Below are positions 53,772-61,799 of a stretch of 64,000 nt of DNA, piece by piece (positions within the stretch are counted from its first letter, which is position 1; each line of letters opens with the position of its first letter). The position numbers were made by a program, and so were the translations under genes. The notes beneath the pieces are model-generated. The model ran no database searches and had not been told where the DNA came from. It was given only the letters and a program-made list of their open reading frames with translations. The DNA comes from Hypericibacter sp963696655 (GTDB taxonomy: Bacteria; Pseudomonadota; Alphaproteobacteria; Dongiales; Dongiaceae): contig CAVOLB010000098.1 in the NCBI GenBank assembly GCA_963696655.1, forward strand, positions 1 through 64,000, in the 5' to 3' direction.

Positions 53772-54911
53772 TCAGGACCGGGTTATGGGGTCCCCGGGCG
53801 GCCGGATCAAGGTCCCACCGGTCCCCAAGACGCGCCCGATCACCTTGGCGGTGTAGTCCACCATCGGGATGATCCGGGCATAATTGACGCGGGTCGGGCC
53901 GATCACGCCCACCGCCCCCACGATCCGCTCCTCGGAATCGCGGTACGGCGCGATCACGACCGAGCAGCCCGAGAGGCTGAACAGCTCGTTCTGGGCGCCG
54001 ATGAAGATCTGGATGCCCTCGGCCCGGTCGGCGGCATCGAGCAGCCGTGCCAGCGATTCCTTGGTCTCGAGCGCGGCGAAGAGCGCCCGCACCCGCTCGA
54101 GGTCGGCCATCTCCTTGACGTCTTCGAGCAAACGCGACTGACCGCGCACGATGAGCGCGCCGTCCTTGTTGCCGCCGGCCCAGCTGGCGAGGCCCGCCGA
54201 CACCACCTTGGTCGCGAGCTGATCGAGCTCGGTCCGTTGGCTGGCGATCTCCGCCATGATCTCGGCGCGGGCCTCGTCGAGCGTGCGGCCCACCAGCTTC
54301 GCCACGAGATAATTGCCGGCCTCGATCAGCGAGGAAGGCGGCAGGCCGATCGGCAGGTCGAGGATGCGGTTCTCGACGATCCCGTCCTCGGTCACCAGCA
54401 CGGCCAGCGCACGGCCCGGTCCCAGATGCACGAACTCGATATGTTTCAGCGGCCGCGCCGATTTGGGCGCCACCACCAGGCCGGCGCAATGCGAGAGCCC
54501 GGCCAGCATCTGCGTCGCCTGCTCCAGCACCTGCGGCAGGCTGCGGCCCGAGGCCGCACATTGGCTGTCGATGGTCTGGCGCTCGTCTTCGGTGAGTCCG
54601 CCGATCTCCAGCAGCCCGTCCACGAACATGCGCAAGCCCAGCTCCGTCGGCAGCCGGCCGGCGGAGGTGTGGCGCGCATAGAGCAGGCCCGCCTCCTCCA
54701 GGTCGGCCATCACGTTGCGGATGGTCGCCGGCGACAGGCCCATGCCCAGCTTGCGCGAGATCGTGCGCGAGCCCACCGGCTCGCCGGTCTCGACATAGGC
54801 ATCGACGATATGGCGGAAGATCTCGCGCGAGCGCTGACTGAGCTCGGCAACGGCGTCGGGGCGACCCGGCGCCTGAATCGTCCGTTTGAGTGGGAGGGGC
54901 GTTGTCATCAT
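53772..54911 (-). CDS. hrcA: Heat-inducible transcription repressor HrcA
   Basis: A 379-residue repressor. The winged helix is near the N-terminus (LSQRSREIFRHIVDAYVETGEPVGSRTIS, then LSPATIRNVMADLEEAGLL) with the GAF-like and dimerisation domains after it. Slightly longer than the typical 340-360. It normally binds the CIRCE element at groE. No CIRCE is seen upstream of any gene in this window. The ATG at 54911 follows AGGA; an upstream GTG at 54929 is also possible. Divergent from rph. Confidence 0.95.
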   Translation of the reverse strand: MMTTPLPLKRTIQAPGRPDAVAELSQRSREIFRHIVDAYVETGEPVGSRTISRKLGMGLSPATIRNVMADLEEAGLLYARHTSAGRLPTELGLRMFVDGLLEIGGLTEDERQTIDSQCAASGRSLPQVLEQATQMLAGLSHCAGLVVAPKSARPLKHIEFVHLGPGRALAVLVTEDGIVENRILDLPIGLPPSSLIEAGNYLVAKLVGRTLDEARAEIMAEIASQRTELDQLATKVVSAGLASWAGGNKDGALIVRGQSRLLEDVKEMADLERVRALFAALETKESLARLLDAADRAEGIQIFIGAQNELFSLSGCSVVIAPYRDSEERIVGAVGVIGPTRVNYARIIPMVDYTAKVIGRVLGTGGTLIRPPGDPITRS

Positions 54912-55154
54912 GGGTTCCTGGCGCGTCACGAAAAGGTAGTAACGCAGGCCATGCCCGTCAATGCAACGGCCCTGGGCAACGACCCCGGGGCCATGGGGGC
55001 TGGCACGGGGCTGAACGACGTCGGCCCGGGGTCGGTTCCCGGCGCTCCGGCCCGTACCCGCAGCCCCGGCAAAACTGGACCGGTCGGACGGCAGAGGATA
55101 GGTTGCGCCCTCGAACGCCAGATCCTGAAACCCTTTCCTCCAGGCCTTTGACCC

Positions 55155-55880
55155 ATGCGCCCTTCCGGTCGCGCGCCCGACGCGCTTCGCTCCGTCCGTC
55201 TCGATGTGAATGTCAGCAAATACGCGGAAGGCTCCTGCCTCGCCGTCTTCGGCGACACCCAGGTGCTCTGCCTGGCGACCGTCGAGGAGAAGGTGCCGCC
55301 CTTCCTGCGCAATTCAGGCAAAGGCTGGATCACGGCCGAGTACGGCATGCTGCCGCGCGCGACCAACGAGCGCATGGAACGCGAGGCCGCCAAGGGCAAG
55401 CAGAGCGGCCGCACCCAGGAAATCCAGCGGCTGATCGGCCGGTCCTTGCGCGCCGTCATCGATCTGGGCGGTTTCGGCGAGCGCCAGATCCGGCTCGATT
55501 GCGATGTGATCCAGGCCGATGGCGGCACCCGCACCGCCGCCATCACCGGCAGCTATGTGGCGCTCCATATCGCCTTCGCCCATATGCGCAAATTGGGCGC
55601 CATGCCGGCGATGCCGCTGAAGGACCATGTGGCGGCGATCTCCTGCGGCATCTTCCAGGGGACGCCGGTGCTGGACCTCGATTATGCCGAGGACAGCAAT
55701 GCCGATGCCGACGCCAATTTCGTGCTGACGGGTGCCGGCCAGATCGTCGAGATCCAGGGCACCGCCGAGAAGAAGGCCTTCACCGAGGCCGAGTTCCACC
55801 AGCTCTTCGAGCTCGCGCGCACCGGCATCGGCCAGCTGGTCGAGCTGCAGCGCGAGGCGATCAAGAAAGCCGCGCCTTGA
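55155..55880 (+). CDS. rph: Ribonuclease PH
   Basis: A 241-residue phosphorolytic exoribonuclease with the family core RSVRLDVNVSKYAEGS, then GWITAEYGMLPRATNERMERE, and the phosphate-site region FQGTPVLDLDYAEDSNADADANFV. It trims tRNA 3' ends. Divergent from hrcA. In related genomes rph is followed directly by rdgB; here a toxin-antitoxin pair on the opposite strand lies between them. Confidence 0.97.
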   Translation: MRPSGRAPDALRSVRLDVNVSKYAEGSCLAVFGDTQVLCLATVEEKVPPFLRNSGKGWITAEYGMLPRATNERMEREAAKGKQSGRTQEIQRLIGRSLRAVIDLGGFGERQIRLDCDVIQADGGTRTAAITGSYVALHIAFAHMRKLGAMPAMPLKDHVAAISCGIFQGTPVLDLDYAEDSNADADANFVLTGAGQIVEIQGTAEKKAFTEAEFHQLFELARTGIGQLVELQREAIKKAAP

Positions 55881-55898
55881 GCGCCCTGAATTGCCGCG

Positions 55899-56195
55899 TC
55901 ACGCGGCCTGCAGCGCTTTCTGTACCGCCTTCGGCGCGCGATCGATGACCAGAAGATAGGCTCGCGTCGGTCCTTCCGGCTGGCGCTTACCTTGCTCCCA
56001 GTGGCGCAGCGTATTGACGCTGAATCCAAATCGGCCGGCGAATTCCTCCTGGGTCATGTCGAGCTTCTTGCGAATGGCGCGCACATCGATCAAGGCCGGC
56101 ACATGGACGCGGTAGGCGCTTTCCTTCGCCTCGCCGCGCGCATAGGCAACAGCCTCCTCCAGCCCGCGGCGGATGCCGTTAGCGACCTTGCTCAT
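55899..56195 (-). CDS. Helix-turn-helix antitoxin (HigA-2-like)
   Basis: A 98-residue protein. A helical N-terminus (VANGIRRGLEEAVAYARGE) is followed by an XRE helix-turn-helix (IRKKLDMTQEEFAGRFGFSVNTLRHWEQGKR, where the recognition helix lies in SVNTLRHWE) and the family ending PEGPTRAYLLVI. The start overlaps the toxin stop by four bases. The toxin-first order and this HTH type match the HigB2/HigA2-like or RelE/XRE systems. It should repress its own operon. Confidence 0.92.
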   Translation of the reverse strand: MSKVANGIRRGLEEAVAYARGEAKESAYRVHVPALIDVRAIRKKLDMTQEEFAGRFGFSVNTLRHWEQGKRQPEGPTRAYLLVIDRAPKAVQKALQAA

Positions 56196-56548
56196 CGCTT
56201 CTTCCTTCCATAGGCCTCGGCCAGCAGCTTCGTCAGTCGCCGAAAGTCGTTTCGGTCCTGCTGGCTTAAGTTCGCCCGCTCGTTCTTGGCATATGCCGTC
56301 AGCGCGAACAGCGGAATATCGGCGTTGCCGTAAAAATAGATCACGCGTGCGCCGCCGCGCTTTCCACGCCCTTCCAGCCCCCACCGCAGCTTGCGCACGC
56401 CGCCGGTTCCCGGAACCAAGTCTCCAGCGGTGGGATTGTGGGCCAAATAATCCACCAGCAGCGCCCGCTGTTCCTCGGTCAGGAGCTTCCGCACCGCAGA
56501 CAGGAACTCCGGCGTCTCGACAACCGTGATCGGGACTGCCTCAGACAT
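56192..56548 (-). CDS. RelE/HigB-family toxin
   Basis: A 118-residue RelE-fold toxin. The core pattern is RKLRWGLEGRGKRGGARVIYFY, then FALTAYAKNERANLS, which carries the basic residues and aromatic strand typical of ribosome-dependent mRNA interferases of the HigB2 group. It is paired with and upstream of an HTH antitoxin by an ATGA overlap. Its promoter puts the transcription start at or very near the ATG, so the message may be leaderless. Confidence 0.92.
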   Translation of the reverse strand: MSEAVPITVVETPEFLSAVRKLLTEEQRALLVDYLAHNPTAGDLVPGTGGVRKLRWGLEGRGKRGGARVIYFYGNADIPLFALTAYAKNERANLSQQDRNDFRRLTKLLAEAYGRKKR

Positions 56549-56553
56549 AAGAA

Positions 56554-56582
56554 AATATAGTCCATTGGATCAGTCAATTCAA
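56554..56582 (-). promoter_or_regulatory. Promoter of the toxin-antitoxin pair
   Basis: Minus-strand TTGAAT (56582-56577) and TATATT (56559-56554) are 17 bp apart. The spacer has an imperfect dyad (TGATCC-AAT-GGACTA), a likely antitoxin operator. Only five bases lie between the -10 and the toxin ATG. Confidence 0.65.
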
Positions 56583-56677
56583 GGGCCGCCGAAGGGAGAA
56601 ACGCCGGCTTCCTGGCGATCCGTCCCCGATCTATGGTCGGGACAGACCCCCAGTCTCCCGATGATGAAGGCCCCTTG

Positions 56678-57289
56678 ATGACGAGACGGTTCGAAGGAAA
56701 GACGCTGCTGGTGGCGAGCCACAACGCGGGCAAGGTGCGGGAGATCGCCGAGCTGTTGCGGCCCTTCGGGGTCGAGCCGGTCTCGGCCGCGAGCCTCGGC
56801 CTGCCCGAGCCCGAGGAGACCGAGACGAGCTTCCGCGGCAATGCCGAGCTCAAGGCCCGCGCCGCGGCCCTGGCCGCCAAGCTGCCGGCGCTCGCCGACA
56901 ATTCCGGCCTCGCGGTCGATGCGCTCGACGGCGCGCCCGGGATCTATTCGGCGCGCTGGGCCGGCGAGACCCGCGATTTCGGCGCCGCCATGAAGAAGGT
57001 CGAGCAGGAGCTGATCGCCCGCGGCGCCACTACCGCCAAGAATCGCCGCGCCCGCTTCATCTGCGCGCTGTCGCTCTGCTGGCCCGACGGGCATTGCGAG
57101 ACCTTCGAGGGCAAGGTCGAGGGCACCCTCGCCTTCCCGCCCCGCGGCTTGCGCGGCTTCGGCTATGACCCCATCTTCATCGCCGACGGCCGGACGATCA
57201 CCTTCGCCGAGATGGACCCGGCCGAGAAACATGCGATCAGCCACCGCGCCGACGCCTTCCGCCAGCTGGTGGCCGCCTGTTTCGCCTGA
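56678..57289 (+). CDS. rdgB: RdgB/HAM1 family non-canonical purine NTP pyrophosphatase
   Basis: A 203-residue inosine/xanthosine triphosphatase. LLVASHNAGKVREI, then PEETETSFRGNAELKA and LADNSGLAVDALDGAPGIYSARWAG are the family signatures, as is RGFGYDPIF near the C-terminus. It hydrolyses dITP and XTP, keeping deaminated purines out of DNA. ATG 56678 follows AAGG; a longer in-frame ATG at 56633 lacks resemblance. Followed 10 bases later by hemW. Confidence 0.96.
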   Translation: MTRRFEGKTLLVASHNAGKVREIAELLRPFGVEPVSAASLGLPEPEETETSFRGNAELKARAAALAAKLPALADNSGLAVDALDGAPGIYSARWAGETRDFGAAMKKVEQELIARGATTAKNRRARFICALSLCWPDGHCETFEGKVEGTLAFPPRGLRGFGYDPIFIADGRTITFAEMDPAEKHAISHRADAFRQLVAACFA

Positions 57290-57299
57290 GAAGAACCGG

Positions 57300-58523
57300 A
57301 TGAACCCGACGACGCAGAGAATGACGGTGCCGAGCGACGGCGCCGAAGCCGCGCCCGTGCCGGGCGGCTTCGGGCTCTATATCCATTGGCCCTTCTGCAA
57401 GTCCAAATGCCCCTATTGCGATTTCAACAGCCATGTCCGCGCCGCGATCGACGAGACGCGCTGGCGCGACGGGCTGCTGCGCGAGCTCGATCACTATGCC
57501 GCCGAGATCGCGGGCGCGGGCGGCTCCCCTCGCCGCCTCGACAGCATCTTCTTCGGCGGCGGCACGCCCTCGCTGATGGCGCCCGACACGGTCGCGCGGC
57601 TGATCGAACACGCGCGGCAGCACTGGTCCTTCGCCCCCGACATCGAGATCACGCTCGAGGCCAACCCGACCTCCGTCGAGGTGGCGCGCTTTCGTGCGCT
57701 TTCCCAAGCCGGCGTCAATCGCGTTTCGATCGGCATCCAGGCGCTCGACGACGCCTCGCTGCGATTCCTCGGGCGCCAGCACAGCGCGGCCGAAGCGCTC
57801 GAGGCCTTCGACGCGGCGCGCGAAAATTTCCCGCGCTTCACCTTCGACCTGATCTATGCGCGGCCCGGCCAGACGCCCGCGCAATGGCGCGAGGAACTGA
57901 AAGCAGCATTGTCACGCGCCGGCGGCCATCTCTCGCTCTATCAACTGACGATCGAGCCCGGCACCGCCTTCGAAGGCGCTGTCGCGCGCGGCGAGTTCTC
58001 GATTCCCGACGAGGCGACGCAAGCGGCCCTCTATGAGATCACGCAAGAGCTGACCGAGGCGGCCGGCATGCCGGCCTACGAGATCTCGAACCATGCGCGG
58101 CCCGGCGAGGCCTCGCGGCATAATCTCGTCTATTGGCGCTACGGCGATTATGTCGGCGTCGGGCCCGGCGCCCATGGCAGGCTCACGCTCGGCGGTCGCA
58201 AATGGGCGACGCGCCAGCATCGCGCACCCGAGCCCTGGCTCGACATGGTGGAGCGCGGCGGCCATGCCACCCGCCAGCGCGACGCGGTGCCGGTCGAGGC
58301 GCGGCTCGAAGAAATGACCCTGATGGGTTTGCGCCTGAGCGAAGGCATCGCGCGCCAGCGCTTCATCGACGAGACCGGATCGGCGCCGGAAGCTCTGTTC
58401 GACCGCGCCAAGCTCGACCGGCTCGTCGCCGGCGGGTTCCTGACGCTCGACGCGTCGGGCCTGAAGGCCACGGCCGAGGGCCGCCAGCGCCTCAACGCCC
58501 TGCTTCCCGCCCTCCTCGGCTGA
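57300..58523 (+). CDS. hemW: Radical SAM family heme chaperone HemW
   Basis: A 407-residue radical SAM protein. The CxxxCxxC cluster is CKSKCPYC (Cys33, 37, 40) just after GLYIHWPF, with the family motifs FFGGGTPSLM and YEISNHARPG. The HemW C-terminal domain (MTLMGLRLSEGI) follows. HemW inserts heme into respiratory proteins; older annotation as coproporphyrinogen oxidase is due to similarity with HemN. It lies 10 bases after rdgB, and its 3' end overlaps an opposite-strand hypothetical. Confidence 0.95.
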   Translation: MNPTTQRMTVPSDGAEAAPVPGGFGLYIHWPFCKSKCPYCDFNSHVRAAIDETRWRDGLLRELDHYAAEIAGAGGSPRRLDSIFFGGGTPSLMAPDTVARLIEHARQHWSFAPDIEITLEANPTSVEVARFRALSQAGVNRVSIGIQALDDASLRFLGRQHSAAEALEAFDAARENFPRFTFDLIYARPGQTPAQWREELKAALSRAGGHLSLYQLTIEPGTAFEGAVARGEFSIPDEATQAALYEITQELTEAAGMPAYEISNHARPGEASRHNLVYWRYGDYVGVGPGAHGRLTLGGRKWATRQHRAPEPWLDMVERGGHATRQRDAVPVEARLEEMTLMGLRLSEGIARQRFIDETGSAPEALFDRAKLDRLVAGGFLTLDASGLKATAEGRQRLNALLPALLG

Positions 58524-58893
58524 ACTCCAGCTGTCGATGGGCGATCGTCAAAAGGTCGCCGATCCGCCGGAACGACTCACAGGTGGCCAACTCGCAGATG
58601 ATTTCTCGAAGCGCCTCGTTGCGCGGGGTCTCATCCAATTCGAAACAATCGACGCAGTCGCTGCCGAGGACGAAGAACGCCCACTCCGCCAAGGAAGCAG
58701 GGTCGGATTCCAAACTCCGAATTCCTTCAATCAAATCCTCCGCAGGAACCTTGAGCCGAGAAGGACAGCGCCCGAAGCTCCAGCGCCAACGGCCGGGCGA
58801 TTTCTCCAGCTCGAGCTCGAACCCATGGTCCCGAAGCGAGGACCAGTGAGCCAGGCCGCGAACGACGTGACGGATCTGTTCCTCGGCTTCCAT
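58492..58893 (-). CDS. Hypothetical protein
   Basis: A 133-residue acidic protein. The predicted pattern is alpha/beta, with EEQIRHVVRGLAHWSSLRDHGFELELE, a Trp-rich strand pair (RWRWSFG) and DLIEGIRSLESDPASLAEWAFFVLGSD. I recognise no family. The start MEAEEQ is preferred because a GGGGGC-type ribosome site precedes it. The 3' end overlaps hemW by 32 bases. The amphipathic pattern and codon usage argue for a true gene rather than an antisense reading. Confidence 0.6.
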   Translation of the reverse strand: MEAEEQIRHVVRGLAHWSSLRDHGFELELEKSPGRWRWSFGRCPSRLKVPAEDLIEGIRSLESDPASLAEWAFFVLGSDCVDCFELDETPRNEALREIICELATCESFRRIGDLLTIAHRQLEFSRGGREAGR

Positions 58894-58941
58894 CCCTTGC
58901 CCCCTGCCAATCAAGCCAGATCAGCATAGGCGATAAAGCGA

Positions 58942-58972
58942 AAGGGCCCGCCGTCAGAAACGGCAGGCCCTT
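58942..58972 (-). terminator. Terminator after the small hypothetical gene
   Basis: AAGGGCC/GGCCCTT (58942-58948, 58966-58972) and GCCGT/ACGGC (58950-58954, 58960-58964) form a 12-bp stem with one mismatch and a 5-nt loop, followed on the minus strand by TTCGCTTTAT. It lies 60 bases past the small gene's stop and supports its being transcribed. Confidence 0.6.
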
Positions 58973-59031
58973 GGTAGGATACTCATCGGTGTCTATCCGG
59001 GCGGGGGTTTGTCCCGCCCGTCCCTGGCAGT

Positions 59032-59250
59032 TCAGCCGCAGCCGACCGGGCTGTGGTTCGAACGATGGCGAAGGCGCGAGACGCCGTTCGTCAGGGCCGA
59101 GATCCCGCTGTCGAGACCTTCGAGCAGCTTGTAGGTGCCCGCCGCGATATCGAGCGAGAGCGGGTCCCGCAGGCTGTTCTGCTGCTGCGAGGTCGTCCGG
59201 CTCGAGCCGAACCAGGTTTGCACCAAGCCATCAAAGAAACGATCGATCAT
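59032..59250 (-). CDS. Small hypothetical protein
   Basis: A 72-residue protein (start MIDRFF chosen for the GGAGAG ribosome site five bases upstream). It has FDGLVQTWFG at the start, a Gln-rich turn, PLSLDIAAGTYKLLEGLDSGISAL in the middle, and a basic, His-containing end with Cys-Gly. No signal peptide or family is recognised. It is divergent from a LysR regulator with a palindromic T-N11-A site between them and is followed by a hairpin, so it may be the regulated target. Confidence 0.55.
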   Translation of the reverse strand: MIDRFFDGLVQTWFGSSRTTSQQQNSLRDPLSLDIAAGTYKLLEGLDSGISALTNGVSRLRHRSNHSPVGCG

Positions 59251-59371
59251 AATACTCTCCATCCGTTCGGCCGGTCCCTCTCGACTTAATAATTCCTTCA
59301 CTGAAGGAACGTCGGTACCGGCTCCTTGGACGTGAAGATGGGCGAATTTCCGCCATTTGACAAACGAGACC

Positions 59372-59384
59372 TTCTAGCCTAGAA
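59372..59384. promoter_or_regulatory. LysR-type palindromic site (T-N11-A)
   Basis: TTCTAG-C-CTAGAA is a perfect dyad of 13 bases that fits the T-N11-A LysR box. It lies 31 bases before the LysR start and 122 bases before the divergent small gene. Confidence 0.6.
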
Positions 59385-59414
59385 GATTAGAAAATCTATT
59401 CTGAAGGAGAGGGC

Positions 59415-60335
59415 ATGAATTCCTTTCCGCTCAATGCGTTGCGGGTCTTCGAGGCGGCCGCCCGGCATCTTTCCTTCGCCAAAGCCGCAGAAGAACTGCA
59501 TGTGACCCCGGCCGCGGTCAGCCAGCAGATCAAGACCCTGGAGGCCCGGCTGGGCCAACCTTTGTTCCGCCGGCTGAACAGGCGGCTGATGCTGACCGAC
59601 GCCGCCCAGCTCTGCCTGCCGGGCCTGCGCGAGGGGCTGGACCGGATCCAGGCCGCCATGCGGCTGGTCACCCGGTCCCACATGAACACCTTGACGGTCT
59701 CCTCGGCGCCGACCTTCGCCGCCCGCTGGCTGGTGCCGCGCCTCGAGCGCTTCGCGGCGCGCCATCCCGAGATCGAGCTCCGGATCGACGCCACCGACCA
59801 TGTGGTGGATTTCGCGGTCGAGCCGATCGACATCGCGATCCGCTATGGCGCCGGCCATTATCCGGGCCTTCGCGTCGACAAAATGATGAGCGCCCCGGAA
59901 TACCCGGTTTGCAGTCCGAAATTGCTCGAAGGCCCGCACCCCTTGCGCAAGCCCGAGGACCTGAAATACCACACGCTGCTCCACAGCGACGTGCAGCCCG
60001 ACAGCGACCTCTATCCCAACTGGCGGATGTGGTTGCTGGCGGCCGGCGTCAAAGGCGTCGATCCGACGCGGGGCCCGCGCTTCTCGCCCGAGACCATGGC
60101 GATCGACGCGGCGATCAAGGGGCAGGGGGTGGCGCTCTCCAGCCTCGTCATCGTCCAGGACGAGATCGCGGCCGGCCATCTGGTGAAGCCCTTCGACGTG
60201 ATGCTGAAGCTGCAATTCGCCTATTACCTGGTGGCGCCGCGGGCGACCGCCGACCGGCCCGCGGTGAAGGCCTTCCGCGAATGGCTGCTGGAGGAGACGA
60301 AAGCCATCCGCGAGGCCGAGCCGAAAGCGGCCTGA
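59415..60335 (+). CDS. LysR family transcriptional regulator (GcvA-like)
   Basis: A 306-residue LysR protein. The helix-turn-helix is LSFAKAAEELHVTPAAVSQQIKTLEARLG, preceded by PLNALRVFEAAARH, as in the GcvA/AmpR clade. The effector domain follows (SSAPTFAARWLVPRLERF through a PxPLRKPEDL segment). The likely ligand is unknown; GcvA relatives respond to glycine, AmpR relatives to muropeptides. It is divergent from the small hypothetical gene, the usual position for a LysR target. The TPR gene downstream starts 56 bases later. Confidence 0.93.
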   Translation: MNSFPLNALRVFEAAARHLSFAKAAEELHVTPAAVSQQIKTLEARLGQPLFRRLNRRLMLTDAAQLCLPGLREGLDRIQAAMRLVTRSHMNTLTVSSAPTFAARWLVPRLERFAARHPEIELRIDATDHVVDFAVEPIDIAIRYGAGHYPGLRVDKMMSAPEYPVCSPKLLEGPHPLRKPEDLKYHTLLHSDVQPDSDLYPNWRMWLLAAGVKGVDPTRGPRFSPETMAIDAAIKGQGVALSSLVIVQDEIAAGHLVKPFDVMLKLQFAYYLVAPRATADRPAVKAFREWLLEETKAIREAEPKAA

Positions 60336-60391
60336 CGCTTTCGGCGGGCGGGCGCTATGCTCGGGCCTCTCGGCGCGTGAGGAGGAGGAGC

Positions 60392-61780
60392 GTGGCACTC
60401 ACCGATCGCTGGGGCGAGCCGACCGACACCGACAACCGGGCCGCCCTCGATGCCTATGAGCGCGCCCTGCAGGGCATGGTCGCGCTGAGCGGCGATCCGC
60501 TGGCCGAGATCCGCGGCGCCGTCGCGATCGAGCCGGGCTTCGTGCTCGGCCATCTCGTCGAGGCCCTGTTCCACCTCTATCCGATGACCCGCGCGCAAAG
60601 CCAGGCGGCGCTGGGCAGTCTCGCGCGCGCCGAAGCGGCGCTGCGTCCGACGACGCCGGCGCGGCTGCGCGGCCATCTCCATGCCGCGCGCGCCTGGTCG
60701 AGCGGCCACTGGCAGGATGCGACGGCCGCCTGGGAAGCGGTGCTGCTCGATCATCCGCATGACCTGCTCGCGGTCAAAGTGCTGCAGGATCTTTATTTCT
60801 TCCTCGGCGACGCCGCCAACATCCGCGACAGCGTCGCGCGCCTGCTGCCCAACTGGAGCGAAGCCGAGCCCGGTTACAACTATCTCCTCGGCATGCTGTC
60901 CTTCGGGCTCGAGGAGAACGGCGATTACCAGCAGGCGGAACGGATCGGGCGGGCGGCGATCGCCCGCGATGCCTACGATCCCTGGGCCCATCACGCGATC
61001 GCCCATGTGCTGGAGATGCAGGGCCGTGTCGGCGACGGCGTCGCCTTCCTCTCGGGCGGCGCGCCCTACTGGGCGCAGAGCTTCTTCGCGGTCCATAACT
61101 GGTGGCATCTCGCGCTCTACGAGCTGGACCAGGGCGATGGCAATGCCGCGCTCGATCTCTATGACGGCCCGTTGCGCGGCGGCGTCAGCGATCAGCCGCT
61201 CGACCTGGTCGATGCCTCGTCATTGCTCTGGCGCCTGAAGCTGGTGGGGTTCGAAGCGGGCCAGCGGCGCTGGCAGGCGCTCGCGAAGCTCTGGCAGCCG
61301 CATGCCGAGGACATGGTCTATTGCTTCAACGACGCGCACGCGATGATGGCGTTCGTCGGCGCCGGCGAGGACCGGCAGGCCGAAGCGCTGCGCGCGCGGC
61401 TCGCCGCCCGCGCGCTGGGCCAGGACAGCAACGCGATGATGACGCGCGAGGTGGGATTGCCCCTGGCCGAAGCCCTCGTCGCCTATGGCCAGGGTCGCGA
61501 CAGCGAGGCGGTGGATCTGCTCCTGTCGATGCGCCGCAAGGCCCATCTCTTCGGCGGCAGCCATGCGCAGCGCGACCTGATCGAGCAGACCTTGCTGGCG
61601 GCGGCGATCCGCGGCGGCCGGCGTCATCTGGCGCGGGCACTCGCCGGCGAAAGGCTGGGCCGCAAGGAGACCAGTCCCGGCAATTGGCGCTGGATGGCGC
61701 GCGCCTGGCGCAGCCTCAGCCAACCCGCGCAAGCGGACGCCGCCGACCGGCGGGCGCGGGAGCTGGCCCAGCTGAACTGA
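60392..61780 (+). CDS. TPR domain protein of the TTC38 family
   Basis: A 462-residue cytoplasmic protein of degenerate TPR repeats across its whole length. The markers AHHAIAHVLEMQGRVGDG and HNWWHLALYELDQGD are hallmarks of tetratricopeptide repeat protein 38-like proteins, as is a late EVGLPLAEALVAYGQG. The GTG start at 60392 follows GGAGGAGGAG. No enzymatic function is known for this family. It is in the same direction as the LysR gene and convergent with the LpoA-like gene. Confidence 0.88.
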   Translation: MALTDRWGEPTDTDNRAALDAYERALQGMVALSGDPLAEIRGAVAIEPGFVLGHLVEALFHLYPMTRAQSQAALGSLARAEAALRPTTPARLRGHLHAARAWSSGHWQDATAAWEAVLLDHPHDLLAVKVLQDLYFFLGDAANIRDSVARLLPNWSEAEPGYNYLLGMLSFGLEENGDYQQAERIGRAAIARDAYDPWAHHAIAHVLEMQGRVGDGVAFLSGGAPYWAQSFFAVHNWWHLALYELDQGDGNAALDLYDGPLRGGVSDQPLDLVDASSLLWRLKLVGFEAGQRRWQALAKLWQPHAEDMVYCFNDAHAMMAFVGAGEDRQAEALRARLAARALGQDSNAMMTREVGLPLAEALVAYGQGRDSEAVDLLLSMRRKAHLFGGSHAQRDLIEQTLLAAAIRGGRRHLARALAGERLGRKETSPGNWRWMARAWRSLSQPAQADAADRRARELAQLN

Positions 61781-61799
61781 TCCCGTGGCGTGGGAGGCG

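Noticed and set aside
54912..55154. A CIRCE element for HrcA in the hrcA/rph gap
   Set aside because: No TTAGCACTC-N9-GAGTGCTAA-like sequence is present in this gap.
58537..58929. A plus-strand open frame opposite the hypothetical at 58492-58893
   Set aside because: It has weaker composition and no ribosome site; the minus-strand frame looks more protein-like.
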